From Nitrosomonas sp. (GTDB taxonomy: Bacteria > Pseudomonadota > Gammaproteobacteria > Burkholderiales > Nitrosomonadaceae): a stretch of DNA of 64,000 nt. The notes under the pieces are model-generated. The model was given only the letters and a program-made list of their open reading frames with translations, was not told the origin of the DNA and searched no databases. The translations under genes and the position numbers were made by a program. The stretch is from contig JALDQW010000001.1 in NCBI GenBank assembly GCA_031316255.1, positions 930,001 to 994,000 of the forward strand, given 5' to 3'. Positions within the stretch are counted from its first letter, which is position 1, and each line of letters opens with the position of its first letter. This document shows, one piece after another, positions 46,816 to 56,080 of the stretch.

Positions 46816-47402
46816 GAAAAGTTTAATTCAATCGTCAACCACAGGGAAACAATATAATTCAATTATTGGTACTTATCGAACTTGAATTATTACGGTACTA
46901 TGCGAACCGAATTTGAGAAAAAGCTGGGTATTGTCAATTGCGCTAGATTAATTTCAAAAATTCATTGTATAACAATTTTATATTTAATAGCTAAAAACTA
47001 GCTGTAACCGTTAGAACAACTATTAAATAGTTTGGCGGTATCAGTTGAGGTTGTTTAATTGTCAACCCAAAAGAACGCGAACCGATGTAGCTCTAATCCG
47101 TAAACACCCTGCTACATCTAAATCTTTCTTTCAAGGTCGTGTTTCTATTGGAAGTAAATAGAAAATAACTCAAAAAAAGAAATGCACAGACATCGCTTAA
47201 TTTAACAGAACCTGAAACAACTTAGCATCAAAAGTCTTTGCATCTGAAGCATGCCAAGCCACCAACAAACAAAATTTAGAATTAAAACAATATTAAGGGT
47301 ACGCAATTTACTGCGTATTTATAACCCAAGGCATTCATTACCGTTACGATAAAACAGCTCTATCGTCGCAATGAAAGTGGCAAATGACGGCCACGATCAG
47401 CA
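46816..47402. other. Long AT-rich intergenic region
   Basis: No gene supported in about 590 bases. One 8-bp inverted repeat, GATGTAGC (47084-47091) and GCTACATC (47111-47118), is present. The region near 46820-46900 must hold the LysR promoter. Its length is unusual for the window. Confidence 0.5.
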
Positions 47403-47449
47403 AAACAGGAAGCAAACAATTACGAAATATAATTGCTTGCTTCCTGTTT
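47403..47449 (-). terminator. Terminator downstream of the porin gene
   Basis: AAACAGGAAGCAA (47403-47415) and TTGCTTCCTGTTT (47437-47449) form a 13-bp stem, with an inner CAATT/AATTG pairing. On the minus strand TTTT follows; on the plus strand a run of seven T, so it works in both directions. Confidence 0.8.
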
Positions 47450-47486
47450 TTTTCTAGTTTCTAGTGTGGGCTACGTTTTCTAATTT

Positions 47487-48764
47487 TTAGAAGCGGAAGA
47501 TACCACTCACAGATAACAGAATCTGGTCATTATCCTTTCCATTATTGAACGCTCTATCAATTTTCCTATCAGATGTTGACCGGTCATATCTGATCTCAGG
47601 ACGAATGGTAAAACCAGCAATTGGGGTATAGTTCAACCCGCCAGTTACCGCAATATAGTTGTCAGTGAATCCATTGACACGAACACCGTCATCATCCCGG
47701 AACCATTCCATACGCATTCCTGCAGCTAAGTTGTGAAGAATATCGTAGAACAAATATTGATTTACACCATACCATTGTGCGGCGCGACCGAAAGCCGTTT
47801 TCTCTTGGTTACCATGATCGTGCTGCAACACATAGTGCAATCGGTCGGTCACATCATGTTCCAGCACCAAACTGTATAATGTACGATTATGATCGACTTT
47901 CACATCACCTGTACCTGTACCAAATCTCGATTCAACACTACCGCTGATTAACGAACCGGTAATTGAAGTGCGCTCATTGTCAGTAGTGTAGCTAATGCTT
48001 CCCAAAAAGTTCGCGGGTTGATCAAAATGCGCATCCCAACCTGTTACGACACCACCTTTGACAGTAATATTATTGTTAACCGGATAGGTGGCTATAGCAC
48101 CCGTATGCGTGAAAGGCTCGCCATACTGCATGGTATAGGCATGCGAGAAAAAGAAGTTACCTGCTGAAGGCACAACTTCATACCCGATCAATGTATAAAA
48201 GTGCCCCAATGACACAGTCAATCCATTACCAACAGGCACATAGACATCTACATAAGCTTGTGGAAAAGCCAGCTGATGCTGACTCGTACCATTTAGAATC
48301 CTGCCCGTAAAATTTTCATCTGCATCAAAATTTGATGCAAACGTATAGCGTGCATCCGACCCAAACAAGAGATCAGCACGGAAACCAATGCTAAAAGTAT
48401 CCGTATTTTTATTGACTTCACGCTCTAAATAACCATAGACCTGTTGCAGCCTGAATTCATTCGGTCCTCTATTAAAGGTAACCGGGCCATTATTTCCTCT
48501 CGGATTATCAATATTTCCTGTAAACCCTATTTCCGCCCAACCACCGAACTTAACACCAAGTGCTTTCATAAAAGATGTTTCGTTGTATTTATAACCGGTC
48601 AGGCTTTCAATCAAACCAACATCCTCGGCACTCGATGTTTCTGCATAAGAATCATGTCCATACGGTTTTTCAACAATAGCATACGCCGTTGAAGACAAAG
48701 CAAATATACCACCCAGGACAAGCATCAGTCCTGTAGTTTTAAATTTTTTATTATGCGCAATCAA
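47487..48764 (-). CDS. Outer-membrane porin (BBP2/OprB-like beta barrel)
   Basis: A 425-aa protein. I place the start at the TTG at 48764 because a full GGGAGGA lies seven bases upstream; the ATG at 48800 lies before that site. A signal peptide ends near ALSSTAYAI. Alternating beta strands with Gly, Asn and aromatic girdles fill the rest (FGGWAEIGFTGNIDNPRG; AYVDVYVPVGNGLTVSLGHF; YIAVTGGLNYTPIAGFTIRP), and the last residue is Phe (GIFRF), the BAM recognition signal. PF07642-type porins of this sort carry solutes of unknown identity. A terminator follows. Confidence 0.85.
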   Translation of the reverse strand: MIAHNKKFKTTGLMLVLGGIFALSSTAYAIVEKPYGHDSYAETSSAEDVGLIESLTGYKYNETSFMKALGVKFGGWAEIGFTGNIDNPRGNNGPVTFNRGPNEFRLQQVYGYLEREVNKNTDTFSIGFRADLLFGSDARYTFASNFDADENFTGRILNGTSQHQLAFPQAYVDVYVPVGNGLTVSLGHFYTLIGYEVVPSAGNFFFSHAYTMQYGEPFTHTGAIATYPVNNNITVKGGVVTGWDAHFDQPANFLGSISYTTDNERTSITGSLISGSVESRFGTGTGDVKVDHNRTLYSLVLEHDVTDRLHYVLQHDHGNQEKTAFGRAAQWYGVNQYLFYDILHNLAAGMRMEWFRDDDGVRVNGFTDNYIAVTGGLNYTPIAGFTIRPEIRYDRSTSDRKIDRAFNNGKDNDQILLSVSGIFRF

Positions 48765-49089
48765 AACGTAATCCTCCCAATTTAATTCATACCAATTCAT
48801 TCAGTCTCACTAAACGCAATACCAGCACTGCTATCCTTTAAGATTTGAGACACGAAGAGACAAATCCATACCCTACGTAAGGTTAAGCATACTGAACGAC
48901 ATCCTGTCACGCAAATTTTTTCCTTATTTTTTCAACAAATTTGCAACGATCTGTTGCAAATTGTTCCCACTTCTTTATTCCACCCGCAAAAACCACGTAC
49001 TTTTTCCTCGAAAAACGTCACACGGTTTTAGGGACAACAGAAATAATTCACTCATTGAGAACAGCCCCTGTGATACTTATGAGTACTCG
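48765..49089. other. Intergenic region between the porin and patatin genes
   Basis: AT-rich promoter space upstream of the porin gene. It contains the inverted copy (49030-49069) of the 3142 palindromic repeat close to the 3' end of the patatin gene. No gene seen. Confidence 0.5.
49030..49069. repeat. Second copy of the 40-bp repeat, inverse orientation
   Basis: The inverse complement matches 3142-3181 at 38 of 40 positions. Unlike the first copy it lacks the adjacent large hairpin arm. Confidence 0.7.
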
Positions 49090-50646
49090 CTACTTGAGCC
49101 GCATCACATAGGTATCCCAAAGCTCGCCGATAAAGAAACGTCCGAATTTGGACAAAGTCGCCAATTTGTCTGTTTCCAGCAGCGGATTGACGATTTCCAT
49201 GCTGGAGATGAGTTTCAACAGTTCCTTGACACCCAGCGTCAGTATGCCTGCGCCGATAATCTCGCCCGATGCATCCCGCCCTTGATATAGCAAGGTATGA
49301 AGCGTGGTCGTGTCGTCCCACAGGTCAAACATGGGGTCATCGCGAATGATTTTTTTGCCTGCCAGATAGTATTGCCGGTTCAAGTGCTCGAAACCCAGTT
49401 CATAGATCATGTATTTTGTGCGGGGCTCATCTGCGGGGCTGAACAGATTGAAAATACCGCGATCCGCGATCATGCCCATGCCGAGCGGCGGAAAATCGAT
49501 TTTACCTGCCAGATGACCGGCATGGCCGGGCTGCTCGATAAACCGATCGATGTCGTCAATGGTGACATCAACATGTATCGCCAATTCGTTTCCGGCGCGA
49601 TTGCCTTGTTTCTTTCCGTTTTCAGGATCGACCGTATCCAGAGAAAAGCCGCCGGACATGGTTTCCTTGAAAAAAATCCCAGGGCTTTGCTGTGTCATTT
49701 GCAGCACTTTCGGGTCAAGCGGAACGCCCTGCGGCGACATCGAGGCAAAGTAGCTTCTGGCGTCGTTGCGCCCCATTTCTATGAGGCGGACATGTGAGAT
49801 TTGCCCGGTGTATAACGCGGAATCCAGCGGCAGGGGATGCGCCGGTTTGATCAGATGCAGCGTAATCGGCTGGCGGTGTCCGTAGACTTCCTCACCATTC
49901 CGGATGCGCGCGTTGATTTCTGCGATGTGCAGAATTTCCTTGCCTAATGCGCCGTTAGCGCTCATTTCCAGCATCTGGACGTAAAAGTTGAGCAACCCGC
50001 TGCGGTATTGCGGGATATTGCCCATGATCCAGACCAGCCATAATTCATTTGCGCCGGCTTTCACAGGACCGAGCAGATTCGCATCCTGGATAAAACCGGA
50101 ATCCAGATAATTGACGCCGTTGATTTGAACAGGCGGCAGAGTACCCGGCAGGGAAATCCCTGCAACGAGAAAATCCTCGCTGATATCCTGGTGCCTGATG
50201 GTCACATTGGTTTTGGTGCTGAAGTTGCACACATTAAACGTGGCCTGCATGCCGCCTGCCGCTCTGATTTTGTCGACATTAATCCCCAAATGTGGAAAAA
50301 CTTTCTCTCTGAATGCATCTGCGCTGCCTGCCGCGACAAAAAATGGATCGCTGAGATAGTCTTTCAATGAACCGAAAGAAATGGTGTCCATCATGTTCAG
50401 ACTGCGCCACCGGTCGCACATTTCATCGGCCTTCAAACCGGACAACAGCATGGCCAGATTGAGCGACCCGCCGGACGTGCCGTCCATCAAATGGAATTTC
50501 AGGCCGTGCGAAAAAATCTCATCGAGAACACCAGCGGCATACGATAACCGCAGGCCGCCGCCTGGCAAAATAAGCGCGCGTTTGATTCCGGATGCAGCCT
50601 GCTCTTCAACTGCCGCGCCTTGTGGAGTATGCATAGAATCTGGCAT
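49090..50646 (-). CDS. Patatin-like phospholipase
   Basis: A 518-aa protein. The patatin fold starts with ALILPGGGLRLSYAAGVLDE (oxyanion GGG), the nucleophile is in FHLMDGTSGGSLNLAM (GTSGG), and the Asp of the dyad lies in YLDSGFIQDANLLGPV (usually DGG, here DSG). A C-terminal region of about 250 residues is not patatin-like and is unrecognised. It hydrolyses acyl esters of lipids. It ends a three-gene group with the acetoacetate decarboxylase-like and hydrolase genes. Confidence 0.92.
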   Translation of the reverse strand: MPDSMHTPQGAAVEEQAASGIKRALILPGGGLRLSYAAGVLDEIFSHGLKFHLMDGTSGGSLNLAMLLSGLKADEMCDRWRSLNMMDTISFGSLKDYLSDPFFVAAGSADAFREKVFPHLGINVDKIRAAGGMQATFNVCNFSTKTNVTIRHQDISEDFLVAGISLPGTLPPVQINGVNYLDSGFIQDANLLGPVKAGANELWLVWIMGNIPQYRSGLLNFYVQMLEMSANGALGKEILHIAEINARIRNGEEVYGHRQPITLHLIKPAHPLPLDSALYTGQISHVRLIEMGRNDARSYFASMSPQGVPLDPKVLQMTQQSPGIFFKETMSGGFSLDTVDPENGKKQGNRAGNELAIHVDVTIDDIDRFIEQPGHAGHLAGKIDFPPLGMGMIADRGIFNLFSPADEPRTKYMIYELGFEHLNRQYYLAGKKIIRDDPMFDLWDDTTTLHTLLYQGRDASGEIIGAGILTLGVKELLKLISSMEIVNPLLETDKLATLSKFGRFFIGELWDTYVMRLK

Positions 50647-50706
50647 ATCAACCCTTTTTTAGCAATGAACGGAAAAGATCCCAATATATCCGGGATTCCC
50701 TGTAAT

Positions 50707-51579
50707 TTATTTTGGCGGAACCGGCGCACTGGGCGGCGGCAGCCATTCCTCGCTCAGGCCCAGATCGATCACCGATTCCATGCCTTCGGGCGCTTTTTCG
50801 GGCAGTTGGTCATAATCGAGAAACCAGCTTTCGATGTGGTCATCGAGGATGCCGTGTATGCTGGGCAGATATATCGCAGCGATGGCATCGCCGATTTCAA
50901 GATCCTTCATCGCCTGCAACCGCGGATGATCGCCAATGACAAAACGCGCCTTGTCTTTTCCAAACAGACGGACGCCAAATTTGTTGTTGAGCAGAATATC
51001 CGATTTCATCAGCATGCCGCGAAACGCGCAGTAATTGGAGGCGCGGACTTTGATCGGAATAAAATTAAAGCGCGGTTTTTTGATCTCCACATAAGCGACC
51101 AGCTGGCCGTCGAGGTCATACTGGCTGCTGACCAGTTCATCGGTAATTTTAAAATCGAGCTGACCCTGATGCTTGGGCATACCCCAGATGCCTTTCCCGC
51201 CTTTTACAGACACTTCGGATGAAACAGGCAGGTCGATGACATATTGCCCTGTTTTGAATAAATTGGGCAATACACCGGGCAACAGTTTGGGCGCCGGTTT
51301 AGCGCCATGCGTACAGGCGATGCCGATGCTGTATTCGATATATTTACCAATGGGCGTTTCCCGGTAATCGATCACGGTCACAATGAGCAGACCACTGTTC
51401 CACAGGCAGAACGGTTGTACGCTTTTGGGCAGAAACGCTTTGGATTTCTCGAGATTGATGGGAAAAATGGCCATCAATGCAGGTGAATTCACAGCGGATA
51501 CCGGCAGTTTGAACGGAATGCCGTCGACGAGCGCATATTTCCCGGTGTATTGCTTGATGCGTCTGGGTATCATCAACAT
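50707..51579 (-). CDS. Acetoacetate decarboxylase superfamily protein
   Basis: A 290-aa ADC-fold protein: FKLPVSAVNSPALMAIFPIN, YRETPIGKYIEYSIGIACTH, and VSVKGGKGIWGMPKHQGQLD, a typical motif of this superfamily. The Lys expected for Schiff-base chemistry cannot be assigned with confidence. Together with a patatin and an alpha/beta hydrolase it probably forms a lipid or sterol-like ester degradation unit. Neighbouring starts are 60-85 bases apart, so an operon is likely. Confidence 0.88.
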   Translation of the reverse strand: MLMIPRRIKQYTGKYALVDGIPFKLPVSAVNSPALMAIFPINLEKSKAFLPKSVQPFCLWNSGLLIVTVIDYRETPIGKYIEYSIGIACTHGAKPAPKLLPGVLPNLFKTGQYVIDLPVSSEVSVKGGKGIWGMPKHQGQLDFKITDELVSSQYDLDGQLVAYVEIKKPRFNFIPIKVRASNYCAFRGMLMKSDILLNNKFGVRLFGKDKARFVIGDHPRLQAMKDLEIGDAIAAIYLPSIHGILDDHIESWFLDYDQLPEKAPEGMESVIDLGLSEEWLPPPSAPVPPK

Positions 51580-51663
51580 AACTATCCCCCTTTTTACAAA
51601 TCAATTACAGAATTAGTAGTGTGCTGTACTTCCCGGAAACATTTCCCATGACCTGTCCTTTTT

Positions 51664-52722
51664 TTACCGGTCCAGCTCGGCAATGAGCAGCGGAAAAGTG
51701 TCTCTGGCGGCATTTTTCCCCATAAACACATCGAGATGGCCATAGTTCGGCAACAAATGCAACGTATGGTAATCTTTCCGGATATTGGAAAAATATTCAT
51801 ACGATTTTTGCTGGCTGACCGGCAGAAAACACAGATTATCCTGTCCGGCAAAAAATGCGAAACGCACGTCTGTTTTGGGGCCTTCAGCAGCAAAATCGGC
51901 AGGCAATTCCTTAAACCCTTCAATAGACACCAGATTGCCGCGCTTGATACAACGCAGAATCTGGTCAAAAAAACGCAACGGCACCTCGGCGAATTCCTCC
52001 TTCAGCCATTCATGCGTTTCATCGTTCAGGTTTTTATGACTCCACAATGCGGGAAAACCGGAACCGTAGGTAAAACTGACCTGCTTGCACACCGCATTGT
52101 TACATTCATGGTGCGTCAGATTAACAAAAAGCGTGATCAGTTTGGCGCTTAAATTAGGTGCTTCCACACCCCAGTGCGGATTCAGGTAACGTGTGAGCAG
52201 CTTGACAACCGGCAGGAAATAATTGAGCTTGAAAGTGGACCAATTGGGAACCGTGGGATTCAATGAAACGGCGTTACTGACTATGGTCGTAACTTCGGGC
52301 ACCAGCCCCGCCATCGCGGACATGGTAAAACTGGTCGACCCCTGGCAATGAATAACCGCCTTGAGCGTACCCGCGCCGGTTTCGTTTAAGATCGTTTTGA
52401 CCGCCTGCGGGTGGTCGTAGAGCGCCGCCTGATCCAGCGTCCACAAATTCGGCGGAAATTCAATGCTGGCGCGCCAGTTCTCAAGCCACACATCATATCC
52501 GGCCGCAACCAGCGCATCGACAAAATCCTCTTCCACCGGCGCTCTAAAGATATTCGCCCGCACACCTGCGCCATGAACCAGTATCACCGGGCCTTTCTCA
52601 GGCGCACGTTCTCCACGGACATTAATCAAATTCAGTTCCCGGCCATCGCCGGCCGTAAACGGGACAATACGTTCAGAATAGTGCTTTTTACGTACTGATT
52701 CACTTGCTGCCATAAATCTCAC
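51664..52722 (-). CDS. Alpha/beta hydrolase (lipase/esterase-like)
   Basis: A 352-aa protein. GPVILVHGAGVRANIFRAPV supplies the oxyanion HG, the nucleophile elbow is VIHCQGSTSFTMS (GXSXG variant HCQGS), the acid lies near FFAGQDNLCFLPVSQ, and the base is His in LLPNYGHLDVFMGKNA. The architecture resembles lipases next to cholesterol oxidases and patatins. It is the first gene of the three-gene group, but no GMC oxidoreductase is present here. Confidence 0.9.
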   Translation of the reverse strand: MRFMAASESVRKKHYSERIVPFTAGDGRELNLINVRGERAPEKGPVILVHGAGVRANIFRAPVEEDFVDALVAAGYDVWLENWRASIEFPPNLWTLDQAALYDHPQAVKTILNETGAGTLKAVIHCQGSTSFTMSAMAGLVPEVTTIVSNAVSLNPTVPNWSTFKLNYFLPVVKLLTRYLNPHWGVEAPNLSAKLITLFVNLTHHECNNAVCKQVSFTYGSGFPALWSHKNLNDETHEWLKEEFAEVPLRFFDQILRCIKRGNLVSIEGFKELPADFAAEGPKTDVRFAFFAGQDNLCFLPVSQQKSYEYFSNIRKDYHTLHLLPNYGHLDVFMGKNAARDTFPLLIAELDR

Positions 52723-53290
52723 CCCTTTAACACTTAAACATTAAAATTTTAACGATTACGCACCGTCCAATTTCTGATTGCGTAACGTTGGATGACTCGG
52801 GCTTTCACTGTCACAGATGATTTCGAATTCAGGCGCATTGACGCCAGGAATTTCTGCAACGCTTCAGGTGATTCAAAAAAGTACTGTATTTAACGATTCT
52901 TTATCAGGATTGTAACGCTTAAATATGGACTCCTGCACGTCATTTCGAACCGGATTGAAACAGAAAATATTTTGTAATGCAGAAAAATGACAGGAAATAA
53001 CAATCACTCAGTGATAACAAATTGAATTTAATCTGATGCATTCAAGAAATTTGAATAAGCGGTGTCGACTGAAATCATTGGAAAGAGCACTATCGGCCAG
53101 AACTAGCCAGTCTATTTCTTTAAATAATTCTCTTTAATAAAAGTAGAAAGCCTGTACTGGCATGATATTCAGGTCTGCATATCGTGCTATTTAGGATGAT
53201 ATATAGTTAGCAAACTAATAAAGATGATAACTCTTTTGTCGTTCATGTACATGAGCTAGTTGTCGGGCTCAATAACGATGGGAGCAAGCT
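52723..53290. other. Intergenic region, about 570 bp
   Basis: Promoter space between divergent genes; no gene supported. A degenerate TATCGGCCA motif near 53090 recurs near 56940. Confidence 0.5.
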
Positions 53291-53530
53291 ATGCAAAGGT
53301 TTTTATTGGTGCTGTTTATGGGACTTGGATATCTACTTCAAGTAGGTGGAGGGTTTTTTCTTGCAGGGGTATTCTTTTACGGCATATATATCTTATTTTT
53401 CAAATCTATCACTATTGGCTTAATGGCGATAGGCGGTGCTGTGGTTGGTGGGTGGATTGTTCAACTTGTTTCCAATCTCCTTTTCGCTGTAGGAATGGGA
53501 GTGGCGACCATTGGATTCAAAGAAGAGTAG
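53291..53530 (+). CDS. Small membrane protein
   Basis: A 79-aa, almost wholly hydrophobic protein with two to three helices (FLLVLFMGLGYLLQVGGGFF; FYGIYILFFKSITIGLMAIG; GGWIVQLVSNLLFAVGMGVA). GGGAG lies seven bases before the ATG. It is followed after three bases by another membrane-protein gene. Family not recognised. Confidence 0.72.
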   Translation: MQRFLLVLFMGLGYLLQVGGGFFLAGVFFYGIYILFFKSITIGLMAIGGAVVGGWIVQLVSNLLFAVGMGVATIGFKEE

Positions 53531-53533
53531 TTA

Positions 53534-53896
53534 ATGGTAAATCCATTCAAAAATATTCAACTTAAGTACTGGCCTGATTATTTGTTGGCAATTACTGGAG
53601 TCAGCTTTTTAGTACTCTTAGTTGGCATGATTTCGGGTCGGCAGATTCCGGGTGGCATTGTTTATTGGGTAATTCTGTTTGGTGGGTTAGTTAGCTTTGG
53701 TATAGGTGCACAAATAGCACACTATAGAGCGCATCTGAAAGAAATAGAAGGCAATATTAATATCTGGGTTTCCAAGTGGAGGCATACTATTTTGGCCGAT
53801 TCATTTGCCGTAATCGGTGTAATTCTAGTCTTGTATGCTCTGGGTCATTTTCTTGGTTTCTATATAGACCCTAACATAGTGTCAACCCCCGGTTAG
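53534..53896 (+). CDS. Small membrane protein
   Basis: A 120-aa protein with three hydrophobic helices (LLAITGVSFLVLLVGMISG; VYWVILFGGLVSFGIGAQIA; FAVIGVILVLYALGHFLGFY) and a short polar loop between. It begins three bases after the preceding gene's stop. Unknown function; the two may form a membrane pair. Confidence 0.72.
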   Translation: MVNPFKNIQLKYWPDYLLAITGVSFLVLLVGMISGRQIPGGIVYWVILFGGLVSFGIGAQIAHYRAHLKEIEGNINIWVSKWRHTILADSFAVIGVILVLYALGHFLGFYIDPNIVSTPG

Positions 53897-54088
53897 GAGA
53901 GGTGATGTGTTTGTAAAATGAAGGAATTAAAGAATTTCTGATGCTTCAAGTATAAAACTAGGCAAAAGTGGCTCTGACAGGTGGCATCTGTCATCCACCG
54001 ACTAGGCATGGTGTCCTAGATCGCCATGGTGTGGTGCGGTGTAACCGTTTCTCATCGCAACTTTACGATCTAGACTTGAGGATTATTC

Positions 54089-54169
54089 ATGGTTATTGAA
54101 TTGAAAGTCAGAATACATCCTGTGTTAGTTATATTGGCGACCAAGGTCGTCACCCTCATTCTAATATAG
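54089..54169 (+). CDS. 26-aa hydrophobic micropeptide, possible type I toxin
   Basis: The ATG at 54089 has GAGG eight bases upstream. The product, MVIELKVRIHPVLVIL then ATKVVTLILI, is a single hydrophobic segment with two Lys and one Arg. A structured leader precedes it (CTAGG paired with CCTAG near 54002-54020) and a very stable terminator follows nine bases after the stop. That layout is typical of small membrane toxins controlled by RNA antitoxins. I do not recognise a known family, so the assignment is inference. Confidence 0.5.
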   Translation: MVIELKVRIHPVLVILATKVVTLILI

Positions 54170-54177
54170 CGGTGGGC

Positions 54178-54209
54178 AACGGGGGCGAGACACCGCCCCC
54201 GTTGTTTTT
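54178..54209 (+). terminator. Strong Rho-independent terminator
   Basis: AACGGGGGCG (54178-54187) and CGCCCCCGTT (54194-54203) form a perfect 10-bp, G:C-rich stem with loop AGACAC and a T-rich tail. Confidence 0.92.
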
Positions 54210-54587
54210 ACTTTTAAAAATATTGTCTTTTACTTCTAGAAATAATATTTCTGTTCTCTTTAAAAATGAAGATAGACAAAGCAATTGAAAAGTTTGGAGG
54301 TGGCTATCAATGCTAATAATAAATTAACACGTAACAAAGGTTGTCAAACAGATCCAATATCGCATCGCTTGCACTCCTTGCATTAGCCCGCTACCGCCAA
54401 CTTTGTCCCTGTTAAAAATGAACCTTTTCCTATTTCACTGGCCAGTTTGGGTCGATTAGCGACATGTAATAGGCGTTTCAAAAATCCGTTGCCAGGAAAA
54501 CAGGAACCAAATCCGGCCACGTTATAAAAAAATCTTTTCCATAAAAAATGAACTACACTACGCCTTATTTTAATTAAGGAAACTACT
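54210..54587. other. Intergenic region, about 380 bp
   Basis: No gene supported. A 16-codon frame near 54268 (MKIDKAIEKFGGGYQC) is too short to judge. Confidence 0.5.
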
Positions 54588-54971
54588 ATGGCAATTTTTA
54601 CCCATGTTACATTAGGTACAAATAATTTTGATGCAGCCGTTACTTTTTACGACGCTGTATTAGGCGCGCTGGGCATTAATAATCTTGGCAAGTTTCACGA
54701 TACCGCCATGATGTATGGCAAGGAATCTTTTGAATTTGTGATTCTCACACCTTCAAATGGCGAGCCTGCCTGCAGTGCAAATGGCGGGACTGTTGGATTT
54801 GCGGCAACCAGTCGGGATGCGGTACATAAGTTTCATGAAGCCGGTTTGGCCAATGGCGGTACCGATGAAGGCAAGCCTGGTCCACGCAGTTTTGCGCCAC
54901 ATGCTTACGCAGCCTATCTGCGGGATCCTGATGGCAATAAGATTACGGCTATTTGCTTTGCCCCGGAATGA
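54588..54971 (+). CDS. VOC family protein (glyoxalase-like)
   Basis: A 127-aa protein with two beta-alpha-beta-beta-beta units: FTHVTLGTNNFDAAVTFYDA at the start and VGFAATSRDAVHKFHEAGLA plus HAYAAYLRDPDGNKITAICF at the end. His in FTHV and Glu or Asp in the last strand could bind metal. Substrate unknown; relatives degrade lactoyl-glutathione or confer drug resistance. Confidence 0.92.
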   Translation: MAIFTHVTLGTNNFDAAVTFYDAVLGALGINNLGKFHDTAMMYGKESFEFVILTPSNGEPACSANGGTVGFAATSRDAVHKFHEAGLANGGTDEGKPGPRSFAPHAYAAYLRDPDGNKITAICFAPE

Positions 54972-55306
54972 ACTTAGCCGCCGAGTGATTGTTGACGCTT
55001 GTTTAAAACTGACCGGCTAAAGCTATCCGGTTGAAGCTATTTATGCTGATTGAATTCTGACCAGGCAACCCACGTACCCGGCTTAGTTCTTGAGGAGGTC
55101 TGAAGCAGTAACCGGTATTAATGTTGTAATTGAGAAAAACGGCTGTCGGCCATGAACAGCCAGCTTTCAGAATGATGGGCGTAGTGCATCGGCCCGCTTC
55201 AATACCGTTCTCATAACGAATCAGGCCAGTTTCACAGCTATGATCTTGAGTTGGGTTGCACCGGTTGCTTTCAGATCAAGCAATACATAACATGGCTCCA
55301 ACGTGC
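54972..55306. other. Intergenic region, 335 bp
   Basis: No gene supported. Convergent space between the VOC and UmuD-like genes, with a TGTCGGCC motif near 55143. Confidence 0.5.
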
Positions 55307-55912
55307 TCATTTGAAACGTCTGAATGATCCTGTCACTACACCAAAAATCTCAAACTGTGTATCCGGACGAATGTAAATGGGTCTGTAAGTACCCGATGAA
55401 TTGGCCGGCATAAGTCTTGGCATCTTGTTCGCCCCGTAGTCAAGGATCTTGATGGTGAATTCCCGATCAACCACTGCAAGCACAATGTCACCGATAACTG
55501 GCTTTTTTGATCGATCTACCACAACTTTGTCATCCGGTAACAAACCCAGATCAATCATCGATTCTCCTTTGATCGTCACGAAAAAGGTCGAATCGGCGTG
55601 ATCAATTAGAAATTCACTGATATCAAGACGTTTCTCGACATGATCATCTGCAGGACTGGGTAAACCTGCGGCAACTTTGGTAGAAAAAAGTGGCAATCGG
55701 GTTGGTTGATTGCTCATCGCGGGAATCAAAAACTCATCCACACGGTCTGCTTCATGACTGAAATTTTCTTTTTTGCACTGGTATGCGTCAAGAAAGTTTT
55801 TAATGTTATCTCTCTGACTTCTCGGTATGCGTATTGTGGTTGTCGGCTCGCCATACTTCCCTTGTCCGCCAGGCCTGCCTGCGTTTTCTCTTTTTCCGCC
55901 ACGATTTGACAT
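55307..55912 (-). CDS. UmuD-like S24 self-cleaving protein with an N-terminal DNA-binding-like extension
   Basis: A 201-aa protein. Residues 76-201 are UmuD-like: cleavage site A82-G83 (KVAAGLPSPADD), catalytic S118 (GESMIDLG) and K155 (REFTIKIL). The 37-residue spacing is the same as in E. coli UmuD (S60, K97). The first 70 residues are an extra domain, with RENAGRPGGQGKYGEPTTTI and RIPRSQRDNIKNFLDAYQ, basic and ribbon-helix-helix-like. UmuD' normally joins UmuC to form Pol V, but no umuC lies next to it. The upstream TACTGT half matches half a LexA box only. Confidence 0.9.
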   Translation of the reverse strand: MSNRGGKRENAGRPGGQGKYGEPTTTIRIPRSQRDNIKNFLDAYQCKKENFSHEADRVDEFLIPAMSNQPTRLPLFSTKVAAGLPSPADDHVEKRLDISEFLIDHADSTFFVTIKGESMIDLGLLPDDKVVVDRSKKPVIGDIVLAVVDREFTIKILDYGANKMPRLMPANSSGTYRPIYIRPDTQFEIFGVVTGSFRRFK

Positions 55913-56080
55913 GTTGAGTTACTCCGTTATGAAATACGTAACAGTATTCAAACACACTAACTATTCTGGTGTCAAATGAATAAATAATGTTTTAAGGCTG
56001 GCAGGAAATCAATGACCAAGGACATTCGAAGAATTATTTCCACCTCTACAGCGACAAATCAGTACAGGTTATGGCGCACC

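Noticed and set aside
54268..54318. 16-codon frame MKIDKAIEKFGGGYQC
   Set aside because: No ribosome site and too short to judge; could be a gene remnant but there is no support.
55913..55990. Possible LexA box upstream of the UmuD-like gene
   Set aside because: Only the TACTGT half matches; the second half of the palindrome is absent, so SOS control is not supported.
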